Origin: JAHBTB01 sp964451255
GTDB lineage: Bacteria > Armatimonadota > Fimbriimonadia > Fimbriimonadales > Fimbriimonadaceae
DNA: 64,000 nucleotides
Direction of reading: 5' to 3'
Assembly (NCBI GenBank): GCA_964451255.1
Contig: CAYVHL010000002.1
Span: 1 to 64,000, forward strand
Shown: piece after piece, positions 49,924 to 57,861 of the stretch
Position numbering within the stretch: position 1 is the stretch's first letter
Layout of the letters: the number at the start of each line of letters is the position of its first letter
Notes under the pieces: model-generated
The model's database searches: none
The model's input: the letters and a program-made list of their open reading frames with translations, nothing else
Told to the model about the DNA's origin: nothing
Position numbers and translations under genes: made by a program

Positions 49924-50247
49924 TTAGAGGTGCTTTTCGAAGAAGGCCTTGATGTCTGCCTTCGGGCCGGCTCCGACCAACCGGTCGACCTCTTGGCCGC
50001 CCTTGAAGACGATCAGGGCGGGAATGCTCATGATCGCATACTTTTCGCCGAGCTCGCGCTCTTCGTCGACGTCTACCTTGACGACCTTGCCCCGGCCCGC
50101 GACTTCGTCAGCGATCTCGGCGACAAACGGGGCGATGGCGACGCACGGACGGCACCAAGTAGCCCAGAAATCGACAAGGACTGGAACTTCAGAATTGATG
50201 ACTTCCTTTTCGAAGTCGACGGCTTTGACGGCGAGGTTGGCTCCCAT
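49924..50247 (-). CDS. trxA: Thioredoxin with WCRPC active site
   Basis: Cytosolic dithiol reductant. 107 residues with the full thioredoxin fold: VLVDFWATWCRPCVAIAPFV (Cys32, Cys35), KVVKVDVDEERELGEKY, and cis-Pro in IMSIPALIVFKGG. The usual WCGPC is WCRPC here, with an Arg replacing Gly between the cysteines, which should change redox potential or partners. AAGGGAAACG before ATG 50247 is the ribosome-binding site. Gene is followed by a terminator and is divergent from the glycine-rich exported protein. Confidence 0.95.
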   Translation of the reverse strand: MGANLAVKAVDFEKEVINSEVPVLVDFWATWCRPCVAIAPFVAEIADEVAGRGKVVKVDVDEERELGEKYAIMSIPALIVFKGGQEVDRLVGAGPKADIKAFFEKHL

Positions 50248-50400
50248 GTTCGTTTCCCTTCCTACGTATGGTCCGGAGGGTTTGTCCCGCCAGGTATACC
50301 CGTGGTGGGTCCCTGCCTGGGACGATGGCCTGTAACCGCGGACCGGCCAAGTGACGTCAGATTTAGCAGACAGGCGAAAGAACTTCGCGAGGGAAATACT

Positions 50401-51348
50401 TTGAAGAAGACCTTGGTTTTGACAGCAATGGCGGCGGCGATGGTGGGCTCCCTCACCTTCGCGATTGCGCAACAGTCCCAGGACAAGCCGCTGCCGCACA
50501 GCGGTCCGGCTGAGACCGGGCTCATCGGTATCTCGCTGTACGACCCGGGCATCAAGATCATCAACAAGTTCGGTTCACCCGACGAGATCCAAGGCCTTGC
50601 AAGTTCGGGCCAGGCGATCGGCGGCGCACCGTCTGGTGGCGCGGCCGGCGGCCGTGGCGGACCTGCCCTTGGTAAAGGTGCTGCTGGCGGAGGCGGAGCG
50701 TTCCCCGGCACAGTCGGCAAGGGCGGTGGCGGCGCTGCCGCCTCGGCGGACATCGACACGCCTGATCCGCTTGGCAACTCGATGATCGGCGACCCGTTCG
50801 GCATGACCGGCGAAACTTATTGGCAACAGCGCCCGGGCAACCTTCCGCCCGGCGTCCCGCCCGGAGCCTTCGGCCCGCCGCCAGGATATGGGCAGCCAGG
50901 CCAAGGCGGGCGTCCGTCCGCTGGTGCACCGGGCGTTCCAAGCGTGGGCCGACCTGCTGGAGCAGGCGGCGGCAGACCGGCGGCCGGTGGTGGTGCCGCT
51001 GGGTTCGGTGGCGGCGGCAACGGTAGCCGCGTCCTCTATACGCGCTGGGTCTACAAGCGCGACAACTGCCGATATGCATTTGTCTTGGACAAGTTCAACC
51101 GGGTCGTCCAAATCGAAGCCGTCGGGCTGACGAGCAGCCGTGTCAAGACCAAGAGGGGCCTCACCTTTGGCGCCAGCTTTGCTCAGATCATCAAGAAGCA
51201 CAGCGCACCAGACGGATATGAGATCAGCGGTGACAACTTGGTCGTCCGGTACTTGGTCCGTGACCACGTGGCTTTCCGCCTTTCGAGGTTGGACGCAAAG
51301 AAACCGCAGGTCGTGACTGGAATCGTCGTCGCCGCCGGCAAAGAATAG
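50401..51348 (+). CDS. Exported protein with a Gly/Pro-rich insert between two related motifs
   Basis: 315 residues from TTG 50401, with GAGGG 7 nt upstream and a clear signal peptide (MKKTLVLTAMAAAMVGSLTF, cut after AIA). The long open frame that begins earlier runs antisense to trxA. Residues about 70-215 are low-complexity Gly/Pro/Ala. The flanks carry two similar segments: GISLYDPGIKIINKFGSPDE and GLTFGASFAQIIKKHSAPDG, the pattern of SmpA/OmlA- or BLIP-type repeats. The C-terminal 100 residues are strand-rich. Function is unknown. dnaG follows after 11 nt. Confidence 0.85.
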   Translation: MKKTLVLTAMAAAMVGSLTFAIAQQSQDKPLPHSGPAETGLIGISLYDPGIKIINKFGSPDEIQGLASSGQAIGGAPSGGAAGGRGGPALGKGAAGGGGAFPGTVGKGGGGAAASADIDTPDPLGNSMIGDPFGMTGETYWQQRPGNLPPGVPPGAFGPPPGYGQPGQGGRPSAGAPGVPSVGRPAGAGGGRPAAGGGAAGFGGGGNGSRVLYTRWVYKRDNCRYAFVLDKFNRVVQIEAVGLTSSRVKTKRGLTFGASFAQIIKKHSAPDGYEISGDNLVVRYLVRDHVAFRLSRLDAKKPQVVTGIVVAAGKE

Positions 51349-51359
51349 GCCGGAGGCGC

Positions 51360-53114
51360 GTGGCTGACGAGATCGCCGAGGTCCGGAGACGGATCGACAT
51401 CGTCGATCTCGTCGGACAAAAGGTGTCCCTCAAGAAGGCCGGCAAGAACTGGAAGGGTCTCTGTCCGTTTCACAACGACAGGAACCCTTCTTTTCATGTT
51501 TCCCCTGAACTGGGCCGCTATAACTGCTTCTCTTGCGGCGCTAAAGGAGATGTTTTCAATTGGGTCATGGAGACCCAGCAGGTCGACTTTGTCGATGCCC
51601 TGAAGATCCTCGCCAAGCAAGCTGGCGTCACCCTTTCTGGGCGCGGTGAGAAACGCGACCGCAGCCGCGACGACAGGCTGGAGGCAGCCATGACGGACGC
51701 GCTCTCGTTCTTCGTGCGCCAACTCGCTTCATCGGAGGAAGCCAAGCGGTATGCGGAAGGGCGCGGGATCACGCCGGACGTCCTCGCGCTTTGGGAGGTC
51801 GGGTTCTCGCCCGCTACCGGCGACCTCCTCGGCCACCACTTGCAGAAGAAGGACCACCAGCTCGCAGAATGCAAAGAGCTGTTTCTTGTCGATAAGGACG
51901 CTGGGGGTGGATATTTCGATCGGTTCCGTGGCCGGCTGATGTTCCCGATCCGCGATGAGCGAGGCCGGCTCGTGGCCTTTGGCGGAAGGATCATCGGCGC
52001 AGGTGAGCCCAAATACATCAACAGCAGTGACACGCCGCTCTACAGCAAGAGCAAGGTCCTCTATGGACTGGACAAGGCAAAGCACACGCTGGCGAAAACC
52101 CGCGTGGCCATTCTTGTCGAGGGCTATCTGGATGCCATCGCGTGCCATCGGGCGGGGGTCACGGGGGCAGTCGCCACATTGGGGACCTCGATGGCCGAAG
52201 ACCATGTCCGCTTGATCAAGAAGTGGGCAGACCGCGTCGTTATGCTCTACGACAGCGACGGCGCGGGGCAAAAGGCCGCTGAGCGGGCGGCAGACATGCT
52301 TCAAGCGGAGGGAATCGGCGTTCGGGTCGCCATGATGCCCGCTGGTGAAGACCCAGACACGCTCCTGCGGACCCAAGGTCCAGCGGCTGTGGAGAGAGCA
52401 GTCGAATCCGCGATGCCGGCAGTGGAGTTCCGACTGTGGCTCCTACGCCAAAGGCACGGCGTCCATGAGGATGAGTTTTGGACCGGTGCGATCGGGGTCT
52501 TGGCCACCGCGGCAGACGAGTTGGAAGTCGAGCGGTACGCCCACGAACTGGCTGGCCAGTATCCAGGGACCAAGGATCGGTTAGCCGCCAAGCAGGCGAT
52601 CAAGCGACAGGTAGCCAGGCTACGGCGCGGGAACCCATCGGAAAGGCAGGTCAATAGGCGGCCATCGGTGGGCCACAAGCCAAAGAGAGGGATGAAGGGG
52701 TCAGAAGAGGCTGTGTTCCGGGCCCTGCTCAGTCCAAGCACCAAGAGTGACGCCTGGGAGGCGTTGAGCGAGCCGGACATCTTTGTCACCGGCGAGGCAG
52801 AGACGGCCGCCCGCGATCTGCTCGACCACTGTCCATCAGGCCCTCCTTCAGGTTCTGCGGCGGATTGGGTGCCGGCACTGCCGGTTGGATCGGCCCTTGA
52901 CTTGATGACGGCATTGTTCATGGACGATTCCATGCCTGTGACCTCGTCGGTGTTGCAAGACGCGCTGACCAGGTTGCGAAGCCTTCGGGAGGCCCGGGCC
53001 GCCCACCAGTTTCTTGTGGAAGCGCCGACTTCCGACGACGAAGCTTTGCGAAAGTTTTCCGAGCAGATGCGCCGCTTGAAGCACGGTTCCACTGGGTACG
53101 ACGCCGGGCCGTGA
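51360..53114 (+). CDS. dnaG: DNA primase DnaG
   Basis: Synthesises RNA primers at the fork. 584 residues. N-terminal CHC2 zinc finger: CPFHNDRNPSFHVS ... NCFSCGAKGDVFNWV. Catalytic Toprim domain: AILVEGYLDAIACHRAG with the essential Glu and VVMLYDSDGAGQKAA with the DxD. The C-terminal helicase-binding part (residues 430-584) is diverged. GTG 51360 is preceded by CCGGAGG, a good ribosome-binding site. It is followed by rpoD, forming the familiar dnaG-rpoD macromolecular-synthesis pair, with a separate candidate promoter in the gap. Confidence 0.97.
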   Translation: MADEIAEVRRRIDIVDLVGQKVSLKKAGKNWKGLCPFHNDRNPSFHVSPELGRYNCFSCGAKGDVFNWVMETQQVDFVDALKILAKQAGVTLSGRGEKRDRSRDDRLEAAMTDALSFFVRQLASSEEAKRYAEGRGITPDVLALWEVGFSPATGDLLGHHLQKKDHQLAECKELFLVDKDAGGGYFDRFRGRLMFPIRDERGRLVAFGGRIIGAGEPKYINSSDTPLYSKSKVLYGLDKAKHTLAKTRVAILVEGYLDAIACHRAGVTGAVATLGTSMAEDHVRLIKKWADRVVMLYDSDGAGQKAAERAADMLQAEGIGVRVAMMPAGEDPDTLLRTQGPAAVERAVESAMPAVEFRLWLLRQRHGVHEDEFWTGAIGVLATAADELEVERYAHELAGQYPGTKDRLAAKQAIKRQVARLRRGNPSERQVNRRPSVGHKPKRGMKGSEEAVFRALLSPSTKSDAWEALSEPDIFVTGEAETAARDLLDHCPSGPPSGSAADWVPALPVGSALDLMTALFMDDSMPVTSSVLQDALTRLRSLREARAAHQFLVEAPTSDDEALRKFSEQMRRLKHGSTGYDAGP

Positions 53115-53129
53115 AAATTTCTTGGCTGG

Positions 53130-53173
53130 TTCGACAAAAGCCGTTGTATCTTAGACTTGGGCCACTGGGCCCA
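53130..53173 (+). promoter_or_regulatory. Candidate rpoD promoter with downstream inverted repeat
   Basis: TTCGAC (53130-53135), 16-bp spacer, TAGACT (53152-53157). Directly after it is the dyad TGGGCC-ACTG-GGCCCA (53158-53173), which would lie at the start of the transcript or act as an operator. AGAGGG then precedes ATG 53202. Confidence 0.45.
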
Positions 53174-53201
53174 GGTGTTATTGGTGTTAGACAAAGAGGG
53201 T

Positions 53202-54098
53202 ATGGCAGGCGACCGCAATACCGCCGGGCCCCCCGGGCACGATCCGCTTTCGGCTGATCGAGAAGCTGGTGACGTCACAAGGGGTCTTGACGACACAGTA
53301 AGGATGTGGTTGAACAAAATCGGCCAGATTCCGCTCCTGACGGTCGAACAAGAGCGTGAGCTTGCCAAGGGCATTGCTGAAGGCTCCCAGATGTGCCGCG
53401 CCATGTTGATCGAAGCGAACCTCCGTCTCGTCGTCAACATCGCCAAGAAGTTCGCCGGCCGTGGTGTCTCCCTGCCCGACCTCATCCAGGAAGGCAACGT
53501 CGGACTTATGCGCGCGGTGGAAAAATTCGACCATCGGCGTGGGTTCCGCTTTAGCACTTATGCCACCTGGTGGATCCGACAGTCGGTGAGTCGCGCCGTC
53601 TTCGACCAAGGGAGGACGATCCGCGTCCCGGTGCATGTTGCCGAGGGGATCGCGAAGGTCCTCAGGGTCCAAAGCCAACTGGCGCAGGACCTTGGGCGAG
53701 ACCCTACCGACGAGGAGACGGCTGTCAAAGCGGGGATGTCAGCAGACCGTGTCAGAGCGCTGGTCAAGGCGATTCCAGACGCCTTGTCCTTGGAAAGCCC
53801 GATCGGTGAACAGGAGGACGGTAGCTTGGCCGACATCATTGGCGCCAGTTCAGAAGCCTTTGACTTGGGACACGACAGGCAGTCCCTGGTCCAAGCCATG
53901 GCCCATTTGGAACCTCGGGAACGGGAACTCATCATGCTTCGCTATGGGTTCTTGGACGGCGAGCCGCACACGCTGGATGACGTCGCCCGTCAGCTGAACG
54001 TGACGAGGGAGCGTGTCCGCCAGATTGAGCAGCGCGGCCTCAAGAAGCTAAAGTGTGCGAGCGTCGCCGACGCGTTACGCGAGCGGTTATGGCTTTGA
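53202..54098 (+). CDS. rpoD: RNA polymerase sigma factor, RpoD/SigA type
   Basis: Sigma-70 group 1/2 factor, 298 residues, short because region 1.1 is absent. Region 1.2 MWLNKIGQIPLLTVEQERELA; region 2 LRLVVNIAKKFAGRGVSLPD, LIQEGNVGLMRAVEKFD and YATWWIRQSVSRAV; region 3 then region 4 with PRERELIMLRYGF and the helix-turn-helix LDDVARQLNVTRERVRQIEQ. Position behind dnaG supports a primary sigma. ATG 53202 has AGAGGG upstream. The 3' end overlaps the convergent phosphatase gene by 12 nt. Confidence 0.95.
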   Translation: MAGDRNTAGPPGHDPLSADREAGDVTRGLDDTVRMWLNKIGQIPLLTVEQERELAKGIAEGSQMCRAMLIEANLRLVVNIAKKFAGRGVSLPDLIQEGNVGLMRAVEKFDHRRGFRFSTYATWWIRQSVSRAVFDQGRTIRVPVHVAEGIAKVLRVQSQLAQDLGRDPTDEETAVKAGMSADRVRALVKAIPDALSLESPIGEQEDGSLADIIGASSEAFDLGHDRQSLVQAMAHLEPRERELIMLRYGFLDGEPHTLDDVARQLNVTRERVRQIEQRGLKKLKCASVADALRERLWL

Positions 54099-54842
54099 CT
54101 CGAACGGGAAGTTGCTGTCCCGCGGCCCAATGAGGAAGGGTGAGCACTTCTTTGGCTCGCACCATTGACTTTCGTCAAACTCTATGCCGTTGAAGTGGCG
54201 TATATCAGCCCCAAGCTCGCGGCAAATGATGATCCCACCAGCAGCGTCGTAGAGCATCACCCGGCCCGCCGTCATTGCGCGCATCGATTGCTTGGCGACG
54301 AACGCCGCCTCGGCGACGAACGCGCCCAGATGCCGCGTCTTGCCAGGAAACACCTTGGGCGCCCTGTTCAGGTCTGTGTGTCCGATCAACTCCTCGGGCC
54401 TGATCGGGCCAGGCGGGATGGTTGGCAGCCGCTTTCCGTTCAGTTCGGCCCCGTGACCCTCAGCGGCGGTCAAGACCCACCCCAGGTCAGGCAGGACGAT
54501 ACAGCCAATACGAAGCTGCTTATTCTGCACATATCCGACAGTGATCCCCCAAAGTGGCTGACCAAACCTGAAGTTGGATGTGCCGTCAATCGGATCGACT
54601 AGCCAAAAGCCGGCGTCGGTCGGGGGGCTGTAGCCAAACTCTTCACCCCAGAACCCGGCTCCTGGTGTCAGCTTGCTGAATTCGCCGCGGAGGAACGTCT
54701 CGATCTCCTTGTCGGCGTTCGTGACGATGCTCCCGTCGTGTTTCAACTCCGCCCGCAGCCTTCCCCGGGCTTCCTGGGCTATCCCGGCGGCATGGCGGAC
54801 GGCCGCCTCTGTTTCGCGCAGGAGGTCTCGGAATCTGGGCAC
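54087..54842 (-). CDS. Inositol-monophosphatase-family phosphatase
   Basis: 251 residues. Magnesium site motifs: GFWGEEFGYS (Glu), LVDPIDGTSNFRFG (the DPIDGT signature) and the late RVMLYDAAGGIIICRELGAD. The family includes inositol, histidinol and nucleotide phosphatases; histidinol-phosphatase is an option but cannot be confirmed. GTG 54842 is chosen since CATAAT preceded by TGG (extended -10) lies 7 nt upstream and the N-terminal helix begins here; the longer frame would run antisense through tRNA-Gly. Confidence 0.9.
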   Translation of the reverse strand: MPRFRDLLRETEAAVRHAAGIAQEARGRLRAELKHDGSIVTNADKEIETFLRGEFSKLTPGAGFWGEEFGYSPPTDAGFWLVDPIDGTSNFRFGQPLWGITVGYVQNKQLRIGCIVLPDLGWVLTAAEGHGAELNGKRLPTIPPGPIRPEELIGHTDLNRAPKVFPGKTRHLGAFVAEAAFVAKQSMRAMTAGRVMLYDAAGGIIICRELGADIRHFNGIEFDESQWCEPKKCSPFLIGPRDSNFPFESKP

Positions 54843-54849
54843 CGATTCG

Positions 54850-54855
54850 ATTATG
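54850..54855 (-). promoter_or_regulatory. Extended -10 promoter of the phosphatase gene
   Basis: On the minus strand TGG-CATAAT ends 7 nt before the GTG start at 54842, so the message should begin at or next to the start codon. No Shine-Dalgarno is present. Confidence 0.6.
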
Positions 54856-54925
54856 CCACCGTCCCAGGGGCCCTGGCCCGGCCTTGCACGGGAGCACCGG
54901 CTTGGGTATCCTGGAGACCTCGCGA

Positions 54926-55000
54926 GCGGGAATAGCTCAGTGGTAGAGCATCTCGTTGCCAACGAGAGGGTCGCGAGTTCGAATCTCGTTTCCCGCTCCA
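54926..55000 (+). tRNA. tRNA-Gly (anticodon GCC), CCA encoded
   Basis: Full cloverleaf: acceptor GCGGGAA/TTCCCGC, D-arm with AGCTCAGTGGTAGAGC, anticodon stem TCTCG/CGAGA around loop TTGCCAA (GCC reads GGC/GGU glycine codons), T-arm with loop TTCGAAT. Discriminator T, then encoded CCA at 54998-55000. This is the only tRNA in the window. Confidence 0.97.
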
Positions 55001-55045
55001 ACTCCCTTTACGGCTCCTTGGAGGAGCATGTTCCCACGCTTGCTT

Positions 55046-55075
55046 GATGTCCCCGTATATATACGGGGGCACATC
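55046..55075. repeat. 18-bp perfect palindrome within an extended dyad
   Basis: CCCCGTATATATACGGGG (55051-55068) is a perfect palindrome, flanked by GATGT (55046-55050) and ACATC (55071-55075) with a 2-nt bulge. No T-run follows, so it is not a typical terminator. It lies 45 bp after tRNA-Gly and 215 bp before the beta-helix gene. The rest of 55001-55290 holds no convincing gene. Confidence 0.75.
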
Positions 55076-55290
55076 AATAAATGTAAAGACGAGGCCCAAA
55101 CCAGGAACGAACAGGCTATCCCACCTGTCGTTACCACGGGGATCGCAATGCGTCGGCGACAGTCCGTGGTCGCCTTTCGGGAGGGTTGGCGAAGCGCTGT
55201 TCCACGGGGGTGACCCCGTTACGATTACTGCCTGGGGACGCGTGACCAAAGTCGCTCGCCGTGTCTTCACCATGGCTTGGGCAACAAAAC

Positions 55291-56289
55291 ATGAAGATGC
55301 GTTCAATCCTTTCCAGCCTTACGATCGCCGTTTGCGCAGTTTCCGGCGCCCTGACTAACCCCGCTTCCTTCGTTGCGGCACTCTCCAGTCCCCTCACCGT
55401 GGTGGCGACAGGCTATCCCGACATCGACACTCCAGCCGTCCAAGACGCCCTTGACCAATGCGCCGGTTCAGGTCGACCTCTCATTCTCGATGCGACGACG
55501 ACCTCCTTTGTCATCGCCCAGACGCTAGTCCTCAAACCGCAATCTGGAACCCAGATGACAGAGATCGATATCGAGGGACACAATCGGTCTAACGGCGCAC
55601 CGACGATTTGGTTTTCTGGTGTTGGTGTCTGTCTTAAGACTTATGGGATGAAGAACAGCACTATCGAACATGTTCGCATCCAACTCCGCAATGCCAGCGG
55701 CATAGGAATGTGGTTCACGTCGAACACCAACTATCAGTCCACCTCGTTCAACACCGTCTCACACTGCACCGTCACCGCCAACGCGCCGGGTCAGGACACG
55801 GGGTTCTGGATCGGGCCAGAAGACAGCAACCAGGCGATGGGCGATGGCTCGAACGACATCAACTCCTTCACATTTGACCGGTGTTATGTGTCGGGTGCGG
55901 CGGGTTCGGCGATATGGATGGACTATGGCTTCAGAATCTGGGGCCGGAACACCAAATCATTGAAGTTTGACGGTTGCGGCGTGAGCCGTATCAACAAGGT
56001 CGCCTTCGATGTCGAGCCCAATCCGACTTACCACAACTATGCCTATGTGCAGGGTCTGCAGTTCACTGGTTGCGACTCTTCCCACGTGCAGACCGCTTTC
56101 CGGATAAAGGGGGGCTGCGAGGCGCTGATCTTGGGCGGTCGCACAGAGGTCACAGGCGACAACTATGCCATCGAGGGCGTCGCTGGCGGAGGCTATGGCT
56201 ATATAAAAGTCTTGGGGTTCAAGGACGCCGGACAGACAGTCCCGAGGGTCCAACCGGGAGACACGGCCAACCCGATCACGATCTTGTAG
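55291..56289 (+). CDS. Exported parallel beta-helix (pectate-lyase-like) protein
   Basis: 332 residues from ATG 55291 (MKMRSILSSLTIAVCAVSGA signal sequence). The mature part shows beta-helix repeats: STIEHVRIQLRNASGIGMWF, FNTVSHCTVTANAPGQDTGF, INSFTFDRCYVSGAAGSAIW, LKFDGCGVSRINKVAFDV. No catalytic residues of a known polysaccharide lyase can be pointed out, and the start PDIDTPAVQDALDQC resembles pectate-lyase-3-type and phage tail-spike N-termini. Base composition is somewhat lower in G+C than neighbours. A single-gene island beside tRNA-Gly could be acquired; no integrase or att repeat is seen. Confidence 0.85.
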   Translation: MKMRSILSSLTIAVCAVSGALTNPASFVAALSSPLTVVATGYPDIDTPAVQDALDQCAGSGRPLILDATTTSFVIAQTLVLKPQSGTQMTEIDIEGHNRSNGAPTIWFSGVGVCLKTYGMKNSTIEHVRIQLRNASGIGMWFTSNTNYQSTSFNTVSHCTVTANAPGQDTGFWIGPEDSNQAMGDGSNDINSFTFDRCYVSGAAGSAIWMDYGFRIWGRNTKSLKFDGCGVSRINKVAFDVEPNPTYHNYAYVQGLQFTGCDSSHVQTAFRIKGGCEALILGGRTEVTGDNYAIEGVAGGGYGYIKVLGFKDAGQTVPRVQPGDTANPITIL

Positions 56290-56320
56290 GTTCTCGACCA
56301 GGTTTTGGTCGCGTCGTTCC

Positions 56321-57025
56321 TCACGCCTCGCTGAACAGGGCGTCGGCGGCCATGACCGATTGTGTCTCCCCGTCAATCGCGCAAATCAAATGCCCGTCGG
56401 AACCGACTCCGATGGCGACCGCCGTCTCGCCGGTCGCGAGTCTGTAATGCTTGCCCGCTGTGTCGTCGAAAATCTGCCAAATGGGTTGGAGGACCGGCCA
56501 ATCGGATGGCTCGGGCATGGACCGTACTGCTGCCACGAGCCGCCGCATGGCTTCCTCGGGCTCCACTTCATGCCCCCGCTCCAGTCTTAGGCTCGTTGCA
56601 GTGCCGGACAAAGGCTCGACGAAGCTCGTCTGGTTCAGGTTGATGCCGACCCCGACCACCGGAACCTGGCCCTTGGCGTCGCCAGGGAACATTTCTGTCA
56701 AGACACCGCCGACTTTGAGGCGCTTGATTGTCAAGTCATTGGGCCAACGAATTTGGGTGTGAAAGGTTCCGGCCGCTGCTAAGGAGACCATCATTCCAAC
56801 TAGCCACGGCTTCGCATGGGCCGCATAATCGCGGAAGACAAAGCTAAGGGTGAGAGAATCATCCTCGCCAGAAAGCCATTCTCGCTGGAACCTGCCGCGA
56901 CCTCCCGTTTGCCTTCTGGCCCAGACCACCCCAGTCATCTGGTCGCCCTCGTCCAACAGGCGCCGCGCCACGTCTTGCGTCGAGCCCGTGGAATCGAGTT
57001 CTAGGATGCCCTCCGCCAGCCTCAT
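56321..57025 (-). CDS. birA: Biotin-[acetyl-CoA carboxylase] ligase BirA (no repressor domain)
   Basis: Attaches biotin to the carboxyl carrier protein via biotinyl-AMP. 234 residues. Catalytic motifs: LDSTGSTQDVARRL, ARRQTGGRGRFQREW (biotinyl-AMP loop), IRWPNDLTIKRLKVGGVLTE and GVGINLNQTSF. The DNA-binding N-terminal domain of group II BirA is absent, so this is a group I enzyme. It overlaps the nadC stop by 4 nt (ATGA) and so is coupled to it. Confidence 0.95.
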   Translation of the reverse strand: MRLAEGILELDSTGSTQDVARRLLDEGDQMTGVVWARRQTGGRGRFQREWLSGEDDSLTLSFVFRDYAAHAKPWLVGMMVSLAAAGTFHTQIRWPNDLTIKRLKVGGVLTEMFPGDAKGQVPVVGVGINLNQTSFVEPLSGTATSLRLERGHEVEPEEAMRRLVAAVRSMPEPSDWPVLQPIWQIFDDTAGKHYRLATGETAVAIGVGSDGHLICAIDGETQSVMAADALFSEA

Positions 57026-57861
57026 TGTGGGACGGCTCCAAACTCGAGATGGATCGAAGCTGCAGGCGCCGAGTGGGTGAGGGCTCCCACAGAAATGAAG
57101 TCCACCCCGGTCTCGGCGATCCGACGGACGGATTCCAACGTCACGCCGCCGCTTGCTTCGAACTCCACCCGGCCACGGAAAGTGCTCACGGCGTTCCGCA
57201 TCTCGTCCAGTCCCATGTTGTCCAGCATGACCACGTCAGCCCCCGCAGCGACCGCCTGCTCGACCTGGGTCAGATCCGTGCATTCCACCTCGAGCTTCAT
57301 GCCCTTGGATAGCGTCGGTCTGACTGCCTCGATGGCTCCGGTGACCGAACCGGCCGCTTGCAGGTGGTTGTCCTTCAGCATCGCCATGTCATAGAGTCCG
57401 GCACGGTAGCCTGAGCCACCCCCGCAACGCACCGCGTATTTTTCCATATGGCGTAGACCCGGCGTGGTCTTGCGTGTGTCCAGGATTCGGCAGCCTGTCC
57501 CCGCCACCGCTTTGACGAACTCAGAGGTCAGGGTGGCTACGCCGCTCAGTCGCATAAGGTAATTGAGAGCGGTCCGCTCTCGTGAAAGGAGATGTCGTGA
57601 ATCGCCGCTGCCTTGGATTAGGATCGAACCAGGGGCCATGGTGTCGCCGTCGGTCAGGCACGCCGTGCCGCCCAGAATGAACACACCGACGCCAATGCCA
57701 CAGGCCACCCCAACCTGTTGGGCTTCGACATACCAATCCGAATAAGTCCCGAGCGGGACGGCGGCTGCGGACACGTCACCCGTCCCAATGTCCTCCCGTA
57801 AGGCAATCTCGACGTGTTCGCGCCAGCCTGGGGGCTCTGGCATCAGCCAGCCAGCGCTCAT
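57022..57861 (-). CDS. nadC: Nicotinate-nucleotide pyrophosphorylase (quinolinate phosphoribosyltransferase) NadC
   Basis: Converts quinolinate and PRPP to nicotinate mononucleotide in de novo NAD synthesis. About 279 residues. Motifs: REDIGTGDVSAAAVP, LNYLMRLSGVATLTS, LDTRKTTPGLRHMEKYAVRC, DNHLQAAGSVT, VECTDLTQVEQAV, VMLDNMGLDEM and GGVTLESVRRIAETGVD. The start at 57861 overlaps the preceding gene's stop (ATGA); nadC, birA and the upstream gene form one unit. nadA and nadB are not in the window. Confidence 0.96.
   Translation of the reverse strand: MSAGWLMPEPPGWREHVEIALREDIGTGDVSAAAVPLGTYSDWYVEAQQVGVACGIGVGVFILGGTACLTDGDTMAPGSILIQGSGDSRHLLSRERTALNYLMRLSGVATLTSEFVKAVAGTGCRILDTRKTTPGLRHMEKYAVRCGGGSGYRAGLYDMAMLKDNHLQAAGSVTGAIEAVRPTLSKGMKLEVECTDLTQVEQAVAAGADVVMLDNMGLDEMRNAVSTFRGRVEFEASGGVTLESVRRIAETGVDFISVGALTHSAPAASIHLEFGAVPQ

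Noticed and set aside
54843..55001. N-terminal extension of the phosphatase to 55001
   Set aside because: It would be translated antisense through tRNA-Gly, and a -10 box plus GTG start is present at 54842.
54926..56289. Integrated element at tRNA-Gly with attachment sites
   Set aside because: No integrase and no direct repeat of the tRNA 3' end was seen downstream, so only a possible hot spot is noted.
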